A stretch of 64,000 nt of DNA from Pedobacter gandavensis (GCF_014172405.1 NZ_WNXC01000004.1:372001-436000); one strand, 5' to 3'. Numbered from the stretch's first letter, positions 34,294 to 44,419 are shown. The notes: generated by a model not told the origin, from the letters alone. Numbers and translations: made by a program.

Positions 34294-36186
34294 TTACAGA
34301 GATAAATAAGTATACAATAACAATGAGATGATTCCTACCACCATCATTAACAGATAGAAGCCAACGTTTCCAGACTGAACCAAACGTAAACCTTTACTAG
34401 CTTCCGATGTGCCCCAGCCTAAACCGTTCACTATACCATCAACAATCTTATTGTCAATAATTTTATAGAAGAAAGTTGAAAGTGCATCTAAAGGTCTTCT
34501 GATTAGGAAATCATAAATCTCATCGATATAGAATTTTTGGTAAGACAGATTAGCCAAAGCCGTTCTTTTTCCTTCATCAGGAAGAGGAATATGGTTTTGT
34601 TTAACGTATTTCACATAAGCGAAGCCAATTGCAATCAGTACACCTATTACAGAAACTGCCATTAACATATATTCTGTTGCATGATCTGGACCTTCAGTAG
34701 CGTGTTTGATCACAGGAGCCATCCAATGCGACAACCAATGGTTTCCGCCTAATGCTTCAGGAACACCGATCATTCCACCGATAGCAGATAACACTGCCAA
34801 TACGATTAGAGGAATAGTCATTGACTTTGGAGATTCATGAATTTTCTCTTCTGCATGGTGCGTTCCACGATACTTCCCTGAGAAGGTAAGGAACAACATT
34901 CTGAACATATAGAAAGCAGTAAGGAATGCAGTGAATACACCAATTGCCCACATCGTTTTATCATGTGCATAGACATGCGCCAGGATCTCATCCTTAGAGA
35001 AGAAACCTGAGAATGGAGGTAGACCAGCAATTGCAATCGTTCCGATCAACATGGTGATAAATGTAACTGGTAATTTCTTACGTAAGCCACCCATATGTCT
35101 CATGTCTTGCTCATGGTGTAAAGCATGAATTACAGAACCTGCACATAAGAACAATAACGCTTTAAAGAAAGCGTGAGTGATCACATGGAAGAAAGCACCA
35201 TTGTAAGCGCCAACTCCTAAACCAAGGAACATATATCCTAATTGAGATACTGTAGAATAAGCCAGTACCTTTTTAATGTCTGTTTGTGTTAAGGCGATAA
35301 TTGCACCCAATACTGCCGTAGCTAAACCAACGATCGCGATAATATGCTGAATCATTGGTGCCAGGTCGAAGATCACGTTTGATCTTGCGATCATATACAC
35401 ACCTGCAGTTACCATGGTAGCTGCGTGAATCAATGCAGAAACTGGTGTTGGACCAGCCATCGCATCAGGTAACCAGGTAAATAAAGGCAACTGAGCCGAT
35501 TTACCGCAGGCACCAATAAACAACAACAAAGCAATTAAGGCGATGCTACCGTTTCCAGGAAGCATATTTGCCGCCTGAGGAAAGATTTTAGAGAACTCTA
35601 CAGTACCAAAAGTGGTAAAGATAAAGAACACCCCTAAGAGGAATCCAAGGTCACCGATACGGTTCATGATGAAAGCTTTCTTAGCTGCAGAAGCATAACT
35701 ACTATTCGTGTACCAGAATCCAATTAGAAGGTAAGAACAAAGTCCTACGCCTTCCCATCCGATGAACATTACGATATAGTTAGAACCTAATACCAATAGC
35801 AACATGAAAAAGATAAATAGGTTCAGGTAGCTAAAAAACTTCCCAAAAGCCTCATCAGCATGCATATAGCCAACAGAGTAAATGTGGATTAAGAAACCCA
35901 CCCCAGTAATGATCAACAGCATAATAGAGCTGAGTGGATCTAACAGGAAGGAAAGTGGAATGTTCAGCTTACCAGCACTGATCCAGTCGAACAAGAAGAT
36001 CTCGTGCGACTTATTCGCATCTGCTCCCAATTCGAAGAAGATACCTACACTGATAGCAAAGGAAATGAATATCACGCTGCTTCCGATGAAACCGATTAGG
36101 TTTTTAGAAAGCGTATTTCTTCCCAGGCCGTTGATAACGAAGCCTAAAAGAGGAATTAAGGGAACCAGCCAAACTAAATTTATCAT
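34294..36186 (-). CDS. nuoL: NADH-quinone oxidoreductase subunit L
   Basis: This is the largest antiporter-like subunit, which carries the long lateral helix of complex I. It has 630 residues. GWEGVGLCSYLLIGFWY, KSAQLPLFTWLPDAMAGPTP and HAFFKALLFLCAGSVIH contain the conserved Glu, Lys and His. The C-terminal extension from about 520 matches the lateral helix region. It lies 22 bases after nuoK. Confidence 0.95.
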   Translation of the reverse strand: MINLVWLVPLIPLLGFVINGLGRNTLSKNLIGFIGSSVIFISFAISVGIFFELGADANKSHEIFLFDWISAGKLNIPLSFLLDPLSSIMLLIITGVGFLIHIYSVGYMHADEAFGKFFSYLNLFIFFMLLLVLGSNYIVMFIGWEGVGLCSYLLIGFWYTNSSYASAAKKAFIMNRIGDLGFLLGVFFIFTTFGTVEFSKIFPQAANMLPGNGSIALIALLLFIGACGKSAQLPLFTWLPDAMAGPTPVSALIHAATMVTAGVYMIARSNVIFDLAPMIQHIIAIVGLATAVLGAIIALTQTDIKKVLAYSTVSQLGYMFLGLGVGAYNGAFFHVITHAFFKALLFLCAGSVIHALHHEQDMRHMGGLRKKLPVTFITMLIGTIAIAGLPPFSGFFSKDEILAHVYAHDKTMWAIGVFTAFLTAFYMFRMLFLTFSGKYRGTHHAEEKIHESPKSMTIPLIVLAVLSAIGGMIGVPEALGGNHWLSHWMAPVIKHATEGPDHATEYMLMAVSVIGVLIAIGFAYVKYVKQNHIPLPDEGKRTALANLSYQKFYIDEIYDFLIRRPLDALSTFFYKIIDNKIVDGIVNGLGWGTSEASKGLRLVQSGNVGFYLLMMVVGIISLLLYTYLSL

Positions 36187-36208
36187 GTTATTACTTTATT
36201 CTTATTAA

Positions 36209-36538
36209 TTACCACTTAAGGCGATTCAACACATTTATATCTATAGATTGTGTATTTCTGTACACCATTACAATAATACTTAGTCCAACTGCAACTTCTG
36301 CAGCAGCAAGTGCCATAATGAAAAATACGAATACTTGTCCTGACGGATCATTGTTATGTACCGAAAATGCGGTCAACAGTAAATTTACTGCATTCAGCAT
36401 CAATTCTACCGACATAAAGATGACGATGGCGTTTCTGCGGGTCAATACCCCAATTACACCAATGGTGAAAATAATCGCACTTAGCCAGATGTAGTGGTTA
36501 AGTGGTACTCCCTGCAATCCCTGAGTTATGTTTTCCAT
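36209..36538 (-). CDS. nuoK: NADH-quinone oxidoreductase subunit K
   Basis: This small three-helix membrane subunit has 109 residues. FMSVELMLNAVNLLL carries the conserved Glu of helix two, and AAAEVAVGLSIIV the Glu of helix three, both needed for proton transfer. The N-terminal MENITQGLQGVPL is slightly longer than in E. coli. Confidence 0.93.
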   Translation of the reverse strand: MENITQGLQGVPLNHYIWLSAIIFTIGVIGVLTRRNAIVIFMSVELMLNAVNLLLTAFSVHNNDPSGQVFVFFIMALAAAEVAVGLSIIVMVYRNTQSIDINVLNRLKW

Positions 36539-36595
36539 TCAGTTTATACTTAATTATGGTCAAGAGTTTTACATCAAATGATGCAAACCCAAATC

Positions 36596-37093
36596 CTATA
36601 CTTTTTCTTTTTTAGTTAACAATACTGCACCTACCATTGCGGTCAACAATAGTACTGAAGACAGTTCAAAAGGCAACATATAAGGACCAAACAATTCCTT
36701 ACCTAAATTCTTTACCAATCCTAGATTAGGATTTTTCAACAATACCGGATCAGAAATCGCTGTTGCTTTTAAAGAACCAATAATAGTTACGACTAAGCAA
36801 CATCCTGCAATCACGCCTACAACTTTTACCAGGTTAGATTTTAAGGGCTCGTTCTCCTTGTTGAGGTTGAGTAACATCAGTACAAAGAGGAATAAGACCA
36901 TGATGGCCCCCATGTAAACGATAAAGTTCACGACTGCCAAAAACTGTGCATTCAATAAAATGTAATGAACCGTTAATGTAAAGAAAGTAACGATTAAGTA
37001 AAGCACGCTATGCACTGGGTTCTTAGAAAAGATAACCATCAGTGAAAAGATGACGCTTAATGCTGCTACAAAATAGAATACCGATGTACCCAT
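36596..37093 (-). CDS. nuoJ: NADH-quinone oxidoreductase subunit J
   Basis: This 165-residue membrane subunit has five hydrophobic segments. The block FIVYMGAIMVLFLFVLMLL is the conserved third helix with its pi-bulge region. The family is variable at the C-terminus, and here the protein ends with KKEKV. It sits between nuoI (53 bases) and nuoK (57 bases). Confidence 0.93.
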   Translation of the reverse strand: MGTSVFYFVAALSVIFSLMVIFSKNPVHSVLYLIVTFFTLTVHYILLNAQFLAVVNFIVYMGAIMVLFLFVLMLLNLNKENEPLKSNLVKVVGVIAGCCLVVTIIGSLKATAISDPVLLKNPNLGLVKNLGKELFGPYMLPFELSSVLLLTAMVGAVLLTKKEKV

Positions 37094-37146
37094 CTATGAT
37101 ATGTTTAAACTGTTTATATTAATAACCCGAAGGTTACGTATGCTAA

Positions 37147-37647
37147 TTATTTCTTCTCTAATGGTGCCTCTACTAATTTATCCTTACCGTAAATAAAATC
37201 TTTACGCAGATAATCCGAAGGGACAATTGGACCGTCTAAGTAGATGGCTTCTTTTGGACAGGCTTCTTCACACAATCCACAGAAAATACAACGTAACATG
37301 TTGATCTCATATACTGAGGCGTATTTCTCCTCACGGTAAAGGTCTATCTCTTCCGGTTTACGCTCTGATGCAATCATGGTGATCGCTTCAGCTGGACAAG
37401 ATAATGCACAAAGCCCACAAGCCGTACAACGCTCTTTACCATTTTCGTCTCTTTTCAAAGAGTGCATCCCTCTGAAATTCGTAGAAAACTCCCTTTGTTC
37501 TTCCGGGTATCTGATGGTCGCTTCTTTCTTAAAGAAGTGGCTTATGGTAATAGCTAAGCCTTTAGTGATTGCAGGCAAATACATGCGTTCTGCAAACGTG
37601 AGGGGCTTTTTCTCTAATACTTTCTTTTTACTGGTTAATGGTTCCAT
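37147..37647 (-). CDS. nuoI: NADH-quinone oxidoreductase subunit I
   Basis: This ferredoxin-like subunit passes electrons through clusters N6a and N6b towards NuoB. The 166-residue protein has two 4Fe-4S motifs, CTACGLCALSCP near the middle and CIFCGLCEEACP about 40 residues later. The N-terminus carries an amphipathic helix. It lies 34 bases after nuoH. Confidence 0.95.
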   Translation of the reverse strand: MEPLTSKKKVLEKKPLTFAERMYLPAITKGLAITISHFFKKEATIRYPEEQREFSTNFRGMHSLKRDENGKERCTACGLCALSCPAEAITMIASERKPEEIDLYREEKYASVYEINMLRCIFCGLCEEACPKEAIYLDGPIVPSDYLRKDFIYGKDKLVEAPLEKK

Positions 37648-37681
37648 TAAACCTCCTAATTATACCGCTAAATGCGGACAG

Positions 37682-38719
37682 TTAAAACTTTTCAATTATA
37701 GCAATCACAATACTTGTGATAATGATATTCGCAATGGCCAAAGGAATTAAGACCTTCCAACCTAAGTGCATCAGCTGATCATAACGGAAACGAGGAATCG
37801 TCCAACGTACCCACATGAAGAAGAAGATGAAAGCAAAGATCTTAAGGAAGAAGACTGCCGTTCCAATTAACGGGGCAATCACTGTTCCTGTTTGTGCCAG
37901 TACCCAATCCATTCCAGGGTAGTTATAACCACCGAAATATAAACTAGCCATTACTGCTGCAGAAACAAACATATTGATATATTCTGCAAACAAGTAGAAA
38001 CCTAGTTTCATAGAAGAATACTCCGTATGGTAACCACCGATTAGCTCAGTCTCACATTCCGGTAAATCGAAAGGAGCTCTGTTCGTCTCTGCAAAAGAGC
38101 AAACCATGAATAACAAAAAGCCTAGTGGCTGATACAATACATTCCAACGCCATCCGTGTTGATTGGCAACAATCTCACCCAAACTCATAGAGTTCGTTAC
38201 CAGTAACAGGGCAATAATGGAAAGTCCCATTGCAATCTCATAACTGATGTTTTGTGATGCTGCACGAATCGCACTTAATAAAGAGTATTTATTGTTAGAT
38301 GCCCATCCACCGATCATTACACCATATACACCCAAAGAAACTACTCCGAAAATATATAGAATACCAACGTTGATGTCAGTTACCTGCAAAGGAATCACGC
38401 GATCACCAACAGTAATTGCGCTACCCCAAGGAATCACTGCTGTACCAATACAAGCAGTTAACATTGCTAAACCAGGTCCCACCATAAACAACCATTTACT
38501 GGCGTTTGTAGGAATGATTTCCTCTTTCATGAACATTTTCACCCCATCAGCTAAAGGCTGAAGAATTCCAAATGGACCTGCTCTGTCCGGTCCTAACCTA
38601 TCCTGTAGAAATGCAGCCACTTTCCTTTCTGCATAAGTGGAATACATGGCTATCAATAAACTTATACCGAATATAATCGCTACCAGTACAAATTTTTCTA
38701 TTACAAAAGCTATATCCAT
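37682..38719 (-). CDS. nuoH: NADH-quinone oxidoreductase subunit H
   Basis: This 345-residue, eight-helix subunit forms the quinone channel with NuoB and NuoD. Signature blocks are DRLGPDRAGPFGILQPLADG near the N-terminus and AETNRAPFDLPECETELIGG in the acidic loop. A terminal MWVRWTIPRFRYDQLM block follows. Its start overlaps the nuoG stop by one base. Confidence 0.96.
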   Translation of the reverse strand: MDIAFVIEKFVLVAIIFGISLLIAMYSTYAERKVAAFLQDRLGPDRAGPFGILQPLADGVKMFMKEEIIPTNASKWLFMVGPGLAMLTACIGTAVIPWGSAITVGDRVIPLQVTDINVGILYIFGVVSLGVYGVMIGGWASNNKYSLLSAIRAASQNISYEIAMGLSIIALLLVTNSMSLGEIVANQHGWRWNVLYQPLGFLLFMVCSFAETNRAPFDLPECETELIGGYHTEYSSMKLGFYLFAEYINMFVSAAVMASLYFGGYNYPGMDWVLAQTGTVIAPLIGTAVFFLKIFAFIFFFMWVRWTIPRFRYDQLMHLGWKVLIPLAIANIIITSIVIAIIEKF

Positions 38720-39723
38720 TAGAATTTAGTGGTTTTTTCTAGTTCAATCCTATTTGCTTCTTTTAATCGCTCATCTTCCTGAATTACCGGTAAAGGTATT
38801 AAAGTCTCGTAGTGATTAGATGAAATTACAGAGGTATCTGGAATGTGTGTAGGATGCTCAATTGTCCAATCTGCCGTTTTCTTCTTGTCAAAACGACAAG
38901 TATTACAGATAAACTCTTCCACCTCACCATAAACATCTTTACGTGCGGTAACACGCAAAACATCTGCTCCTTTATACCATAGCGTTACTTTACCGCTACA
39001 AGTAGGGCAATCTCTATGCGCATCAATAGGTTTAGTAAACCAAACCCTGTTTTTGAATCGGAAAGTTTTGTCTGTTAATGCACCAACCGGGCAAACATCG
39101 ATTACGTTTCCAGAGAAATCATTGTCGACAGCCGTTTGGATATAAGTAGAAATTTCTGAATGATCTCCACGATTTAAGATCCCGTGAACACGTTTATTGG
39201 TAATCTGATCTGCAGTAAATACACAACGGTAACACAAGATACACCTGTTCATGTGTAGCTGAATTTTATCACCGATATCAATGCGCTCAAAAGTTCTTCT
39301 TTCAAACTCATATCTTGTTTTCTGCAAACCATGCTCATAACCTAAGTTTTGAAGGTCACATTCACCAGCCTGATCACACACCGGGCAATCCAATGGATGG
39401 TTGATCAACAACATCTCCACGACACCACTTCTTGCTTCGATCACTTCTGGAGAAGTAATGTTCAATACTTCCATACCATCCATTACAGTGGTACGGCATG
39501 AAGCTACTAATTTCGGCATTGGACGCGGGTCTTTCTCAGAACCCTTGCTCACCTTTACGATGCAGGTTCTACATTTACCACCGCTACCTTCTAATTTGGA
39601 ATAATAACACATCGCCGGAGGGACAATATCCCCACCGATTTGGCGCGCAGCATTAAGGATGGTTGTCCCTGGCGCTACTTCTACGGTTATTCCGTCTATG
39701 GTTACCTTAACTTTATCACTCAT
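38719..39723 (-). CDS. nuoG: short NADH-quinone oxidoreductase subunit G (2Fe-2S/4Fe-4S part)
   Basis: This 334-residue protein contains only the electron-transfer half of NuoG. It has an N-terminal 2Fe-2S ferredoxin domain (MCYYSKLEGSGGKCRTC). It then has the His/Cys cluster-N5 type motif HPLDCPVCDQAGECDL and a ferredoxin-type domain with CILCYRC and CPVGAL. A remnant with CPTC and CNTC follows. The large molybdopterin-oxidoreductase-like domain of E. coli NuoG (over 900 residues) is absent. I recall the same short form in other Bacteroidota operons, so it is probably a lineage feature rather than a truncation. It is 69 bases after nuoF. Confidence 0.88.
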   Translation of the reverse strand: MSDKVKVTIDGITVEVAPGTTILNAARQIGGDIVPPAMCYYSKLEGSGGKCRTCIVKVSKGSEKDPRPMPKLVASCRTTVMDGMEVLNITSPEVIEARSGVVEMLLINHPLDCPVCDQAGECDLQNLGYEHGLQKTRYEFERRTFERIDIGDKIQLHMNRCILCYRCVFTADQITNKRVHGILNRGDHSEISTYIQTAVDNDFSGNVIDVCPVGALTDKTFRFKNRVWFTKPIDAHRDCPTCSGKVTLWYKGADVLRVTARKDVYGEVEEFICNTCRFDKKKTADWTIEHPTHIPDTSVISSNHYETLIPLPVIQEDERLKEANRIELEKTTKF

Positions 39724-39792
39724 TGTTAAAGATATTCTTTATCATCGCTCCGCTTTTCCTGCTATTAAACGCTCCAAGCATCGGTTTGATCG

Positions 39793-41157
39793 TTAATTTT
39801 CTGTACTAACTGCTTTAGCTATTGGCTCGGCATAATTTGCCAATCCGTAATTTGTATCCAGGGATAACTGTGGGTTTTTCACATGCCATTCAAATTCATC
39901 TCTGAAATGTCTGATGGCACTTGCTACTGGCCAAGCTGCAGCGTCACCTAGTGGACAAATGGTGTTCCCTTCAATTTTCTTAGAAACATCTACCAACAAA
40001 TCAATATCGCTCATTTTACCATGGCCATACTCAATGCGGTGAAGCACTTTTTCCATCCATCCAGTACCCTCACGACAAGGTGAACATTGTCCACAGCTCT
40101 CATGGTGATAAAAACGGGAGAAATTCCAGGTGTTTCTAACCATACATTGGTCTTCATCAAAAGCGATGAAACCACCCGAACCCATCATCGTACCAGTCGC
40201 AAAACCACCTTCAGATAAAGATTCATAACTCATTAAACGAGGTTCCCCGTTAGCAAGCTTTAAAGAAAGGTTAGCAGGAAGTACCGGAACAGAAGATCCA
40301 CCAGCAACTGTTGCCTTCAATCTTTTGCCATTGGCGATACCACCACACCATTCATCAGAATAGATAAATTCTTCTACAGGTAAGCCCAATTCAATCTCAT
40401 AAACACCTGGTCTTACCAGATTTCCAGAGGCTGAAATCAGTTTTGTACCGGTACTACGACCAATACCCACCTTTGCATACTCGTCTCCACCATCATTAAT
40501 GATGGGTACCACAGCAGCAATAGATTCCACATTGTTAACTACCGTCGGACAACCATACAATCCTGCAATCGCAGGGAATGGAGGTTTAATCCTTGGATTA
40601 CCGCGTTTTCCTTCTAATGATTCTAATAGTGCAGTTTCTTCTCCGCAGATATAAGCACCACCACCCGGCTGAACGTATAATTCCAGGTCGTAACCTGAAC
40701 CTAAAATATTTTTACCTAAAAATCCTGCATTCTTAGCTTCAGCAATAGCTTTTTCCAGAATACGAATTTGAGGCATCATTTCACCACGTACATAGATAAA
40801 AGAGGTTTTAGCACCCAAAGCAAAGCTGGATACAATCATACCTTCAATCAGTGCATGAGGAATGTGAGTCATCAGATAACGGTCTTTAAATGTTCCTGGC
40901 TCCGATTCATCGGCATTACAAACCAGGTAACGTGCTACCCCCTCAGGTTTAGCCAAAAAGCTCCATTTCATTCCCGTAGGAAATCCTGCACCCCCGCGAC
41001 CACGTAATCCGGACTTCTTTACCTCTTCCACAACTTCATCGGGAGTCAGAGTTTTCAACGCCTTTTCCACAGCACGGTACCCGCCTTTTTGGCGATAAAC
41101 ATCCAATGTATGAATGCCCGGTACGTTTATATGTTCTAATAATAGTTTACGACTCAT
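39793..41157 (-). CDS. nuoF: NADH-quinone oxidoreductase subunit F
   Basis: This flavoprotein subunit binds NADH and FMN and holds cluster N3. The 454-residue protein has GRGGAGFPTGMKW for NADH binding, the FMN block GAYICGEETALLESLEG, and the cluster motif ESCGQCSPCREG followed by a later Cys in NTICPLG. It overlaps nuoE by one base. Confidence 0.96.
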   Translation of the reverse strand: MSRKLLLEHINVPGIHTLDVYRQKGGYRAVEKALKTLTPDEVVEEVKKSGLRGRGGAGFPTGMKWSFLAKPEGVARYLVCNADESEPGTFKDRYLMTHIPHALIEGMIVSSFALGAKTSFIYVRGEMMPQIRILEKAIAEAKNAGFLGKNILGSGYDLELYVQPGGGAYICGEETALLESLEGKRGNPRIKPPFPAIAGLYGCPTVVNNVESIAAVVPIINDGGDEYAKVGIGRSTGTKLISASGNLVRPGVYEIELGLPVEEFIYSDEWCGGIANGKRLKATVAGGSSVPVLPANLSLKLANGEPRLMSYESLSEGGFATGTMMGSGGFIAFDEDQCMVRNTWNFSRFYHHESCGQCSPCREGTGWMEKVLHRIEYGHGKMSDIDLLVDVSKKIEGNTICPLGDAAAWPVASAIRHFRDEFEWHVKNPQLSLDTNYGLANYAEPIAKAVSTEN

Positions 41158-41669
41158 TATTTCTTGCGTAAGTCTTGTATCAAATCGTCTACCTTTTTTT
41201 CGTCAAGGTTCTCATAGAAGGTGTACTCAGGCCCTATTTGTAATACCGGACCATAGCCGCAAGCAGCTAAACACTCTACTCCTCTCCAGCTAAATAAGCC
41301 GTCAGGAGTTACCTCATTTTCTTTAACGCCAAGGCTTTTTTCAATATGGCCCATCAGTTTCTCTGCACCTACCAGACAGCAAGGTCCTGTTCTGCAAACT
41401 TCCAGAACATATTTCCCTTGTGGCTTTAAAAAGTACATACTGTAGAACGAGGCTACTTCATATACTTCAATTGGCTCAATGCGCAGATATTCCGCAACTT
41501 TATCCATAGCATTTGGACTTAACCAGCCCAGTTCTGCTTGTACTTCATGCAAAATTGGCAATAAAGCGGATTTTTGCTTTCCTTCCGGATACCTTTTAAC
41601 GATCTCTTCAAACTTTTCAACTAAAGCTGAGGAGAACTGTACAGGTTGTTGTTCTTCTACTTTAAGCAT
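41157..41669 (-). CDS. nuoE: NADH-quinone oxidoreductase subunit E
   Basis: This thioredoxin-like 2Fe-2S subunit holds cluster N1a of the NADH-dehydrogenase module. The 170-residue protein has the ligand set CRTGPCCLVG and CLAACGYGP. It also has the N-terminal helical bundle with YPEGKQKSALLPIL. It overlaps nuoD by eight bases and nuoF by one. Confidence 0.95.
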   Translation of the reverse strand: MLKVEEQQPVQFSSALVEKFEEIVKRYPEGKQKSALLPILHEVQAELGWLSPNAMDKVAEYLRIEPIEVYEVASFYSMYFLKPQGKYVLEVCRTGPCCLVGAEKLMGHIEKSLGVKENEVTPDGLFSWRGVECLAACGYGPVLQIGPEYTFYENLDEKKVDDLIQDLRKK

Positions 41670-42891
41670 CTAATTCTCCTGCAATAATATTCATACTACT
41701 CATGTTAATGATGGCATCTGATAACATCATACCAACACTCATGGGCGCAAACATTTGATAATTTATAAAGCTTGGTCTTCTAAAGTGCAAACGGTAAGGT
41801 GTTCTACCACCATCGTTGATCAAATAGAAACCTAATTCTCCGTTACCACCTTCTACTGCATGGTAAACTTCCGCTTTTGGTGCATCAATCTCTCCCATCA
41901 CAATTTTGAAGTGATAGATTAAAGCCTCCATATTGTTGTAAACTTCTTCTTTAGCTGGCAAATAGAATTCCGGAACATCCGCATGGAAAACTCCTGCAGG
42001 TTCGTGCTTCAATTTCTCCAAAGCTTGTTCAATAATGCTCACACTTTCCCACATTTCTGCATTACGCACCAGGTAACGGTCATATATATCACCGCTGGTA
42101 CCTACAGGAACCTGAAAATCGAAATCTTCGTAGGAAGAATAAGGCTCACTCACACGAACATCATAATCTACTCCTGCAGAACGCAATAATGGACCAGTCC
42201 AGCCATAATCCAAGGCCATTTCTGCAGAAACTGCAGCCACACCTGAAGTACGGTCAATAAAAATCCTGTTGCGATCAAGCAAACTTTCGAATTCTTTTAA
42301 TGCTACCGGGAATGTTTTTAAAAATTTATTGATTTTCGCAAAAGCGATTTCATTGAAATCTCTTTCAAAACCACCAATTCTACCAATGTTGGTCGTCAGA
42401 CGGGCACCACAAATCTCCTCGAAGATCTCATAGATGTGCTCTCTGAACTGGAACAGGTAAAGGAAAGTAGTGGTTGCACCAGTATCCTGAGCAATAATGG
42501 TGTTACAAATGATGTGATCGGCGATCCTGGACAGTTCCATCACGATTACCCTTAAGTAATCTACCCTTTTAGGCATTTTGATGTTCAGCAATTTCTCTAC
42601 TGTCATGTGCCATCCCATATTATTGATCGGCGATGAGCAGTAGTTCAATCTATCTGTCAACGGGGTGATCTGATAGAATGGACGGTGTTCTGCAATTTTT
42701 TCAAAAGCACGGTGAATATAGCCAATGGTAGAAACACCACTTACAATACGCTCTCCGTCCAATTGAATTACATTTTGAAAAACACCATGTGTTGCCGGGT
42801 GAGTAGGCCCTAAATTCAGGGTTACCAACTCACTCTGAGGATCATTATCTGTATATACCGGTTGATTGTGATTCATGTTCTTATCTACCAA
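41662..42891 (-). CDS. nuoD: NADH-quinone oxidoreductase subunit D
   Basis: This is the 49-kDa-type subunit that forms the quinone-reduction site. The 409-residue protein has LNLGPTHPATHGVF near the N-terminus, with the quinone-site His, and EKIAEHRPFYQ, LRSAGVDYDVR and a C-terminal MLSDAIINMSSMNIIAGELD. NuoC and NuoD are separate genes here, overlapping by eleven bases, unlike the fused form in E. coli. Confidence 0.96.
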   Translation of the reverse strand: MVDKNMNHNQPVYTDNDPQSELVTLNLGPTHPATHGVFQNVIQLDGERIVSGVSTIGYIHRAFEKIAEHRPFYQITPLTDRLNYCSSPINNMGWHMTVEKLLNIKMPKRVDYLRVIVMELSRIADHIICNTIIAQDTGATTTFLYLFQFREHIYEIFEEICGARLTTNIGRIGGFERDFNEIAFAKINKFLKTFPVALKEFESLLDRNRIFIDRTSGVAAVSAEMALDYGWTGPLLRSAGVDYDVRVSEPYSSYEDFDFQVPVGTSGDIYDRYLVRNAEMWESVSIIEQALEKLKHEPAGVFHADVPEFYLPAKEEVYNNMEALIYHFKIVMGEIDAPKAEVYHAVEGGNGELGFYLINDGGRTPYRLHFRRPSFINYQMFAPMSVGMMLSDAIINMSSMNIIAGELDA

Positions 42892-43381
42892 AGTATTCGT
42901 CTTTTTTATCTACTCTATTTGGATCTTCCAAAGGATATTGTTTCAACATCGGGTGAACACCAAGTTCATCCATGTTCAATATTCTTCTTAAATCCGGGTG
43001 ACCTTCAAATTTTACTCCGAAGAAGTCATAAGTTTCTCTTTCCATCCAGTTCGCTGCATTCCAAAGAACAGTAGCCGTAGGAATTGTTGGGTGATGTTCA
43101 TCGATAAAGACCTTTACCCTCACCCTTACTTTTTTCACCATGCTATGTAAGTGGTAAACCACCGCAATCCCATGTTTTTTCTCCGGATAATGAACTGCTG
43201 TAATATCAGTCAGGAAGTTAAAGTTAGTGTCGCTTTCTTTTAAGAACCTCAACACATCGATGATGACATCTTTTGTGGTTTCGAACGTAAGTAAACCATA
43301 AGGCTCATTTACACCAGTGATTTTAGCGCCAAACTTTGCAGATAGCGCGTCTAAGATTTCATTGTTTGTCACCTCTGCCAT
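42881..43381 (-). CDS. nuoC: NADH-quinone oxidoreductase subunit C
   Basis: This 30-kDa-type hydrophilic subunit supports NuoD and NuoB. The 166-residue protein has the family block NAANWMERETYDFFGVKFEGHPDLRRIL in its C-terminal half and a terminal PLEDPNRVDKKDE. Its start overlaps the nuoB stop by one base. Confidence 0.94.
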   Translation of the reverse strand: MAEVTNNEILDALSAKFGAKITGVNEPYGLLTFETTKDVIIDVLRFLKESDTNFNFLTDITAVHYPEKKHGIAVVYHLHSMVKKVRVRVKVFIDEHHPTIPTATVLWNAANWMERETYDFFGVKFEGHPDLRRILNMDELGVHPMLKQYPLEDPNRVDKKDEYFGR

Positions 43382-43923
43382 TATAAAATTCCGTATGAAG
43401 CCAACATTTCTTTGTATTGATCTGAATCTCTTCTTCTCAAAGACTCATTTTTTACCAGCTCTTGAATTTTCCCAAAGCCATCTAAGATCGCTTCTGGTCT
43501 TGGCGGGCAACCTGGAACATAAACATCTACAGGAATGATCTCATCGATCCCCTGAAGCACTGAATACGTGTCAAAGATACCACCGCTGGAAGCACAAGCA
43601 CCTACAGCAATCACCCAACGAGGTTCTGCCATCTGTAAATATACTTGTTTTAATACCGGACTCATTTTCTTAGCGATGGTACCCATCACCATTAATAAAT
43701 CCGCCTGACGAGGAGAAAAACTTAAGCGTTCAGATCCAAAACGACCGAAGTCATAATGAGAACCCATTGTAGCCATAAATTCGATACCGCAACAAGAAGT
43801 CGCGAATGGCAGGGGCCATAATGAATGGGAACGTGCCAAACCAATTACTTTGTCTAAAGAGGTGGCAAAAAAACCAGATCCTTCTATGCCTGGAGGCGCG
43901 TCTACTATATTGATGTTACTCAT
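43381..43923 (-). CDS. nuoB: NADH-quinone oxidoreductase subunit B
   Basis: This subunit holds terminal cluster N2, next to the quinone. The 180-residue protein has the adjacent Cys pair in [12 protein letters not shown] and the further ligands in GACASSGG and [11 protein letters not shown]. The frame is open to 43947, but [12 protein letters not shown] at 43923 is the natural N-terminus. It lies 108 bases after nuoA, the longest gap in the operon. Confidence 0.95.
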   Translation of the reverse strand: MSNINIVDAPPGIEGSGFFATSLDKVIGLARSHSLWPLPFATSCCGIEFMATMGSHYDFGRFGSERLSFSPRQADLLMVMGTIAKKMSPVLKQVYLQMAEPRWVIAVGACASSGGIFDTYSVLQGIDEIIPVDVYVPGCPPRPEAILDGFGKIQELVKNESLRRRDSDQYKEMLASYGIL

Positions 43924-44031
43924 GATACAAAACGAAAAAAGGTTCATTCCTACAAAGAATGAACCACAAATTTACAATATTTTGAAAGGAATTGACCTAA
44001 ACCTTGATCATTTAGAAACAATCTAAATAGG

Positions 44032-44403
44032 TTAATTCCAGTCTAAAGCTTTCTTTTTCAAAACGTAGATAAAACCTAGCAATAAGGTTCCCATAAAGAT
44101 GAACATTTCCACCATACCGGCCATTCCAAGCTCCCTGAAGTTCACTGCCCATGGGTACATGAAGATCACCTCCACATCGAACAATACAAACAGGATCGCT
44201 ACTAAGAAATACTTAATAGAGAAAGGCTGACGAGCATTACCTACCACCTTTACACCAGCTTCAAAAGTCGCTAGTTTATCAGCTGTCTTTCTTTTTGGGC
44301 CTAAAAAGTGTGTGGCAATCAAAGTCACAACAACAAATCCTAGAGCAACAATAATTTGAAATACAATAGGTAAAAAATCTACAGGTACACTTTGGGTTTC
44401 CAT
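44032..44403 (-). CDS. nuoA: NADH-quinone oxidoreductase subunit A
   Basis: This three-helix membrane subunit has 123 residues. Conserved blocks are KRKTADKLATFEAGV (family usual form K...Y.CG/EAG) and FLVAILFVLFDVEVIFMYPWA, with the acidic pair of the second helix. It is the first gene of the operon. The promoter at 44420-44450 leaves a leader of about ten bases. Confidence 0.94.
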   Translation of the reverse strand: METQSVPVDFLPIVFQIIVALGFVVVTLIATHFLGPKRKTADKLATFEAGVKVVGNARQPFSIKYFLVAILFVLFDVEVIFMYPWAVNFRELGMAGMVEMFIFMGTLLLGFIYVLKKKALDWN

Positions 44404-44419
44404 GGCATTAAATTTGGGA

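Noticed and set aside
38247..38561. 104-residue plus-strand frame opposite nuoH
   Set aside because: It is a shadow of the strongly conserved nuoH gene. No promoter or motif supports it.
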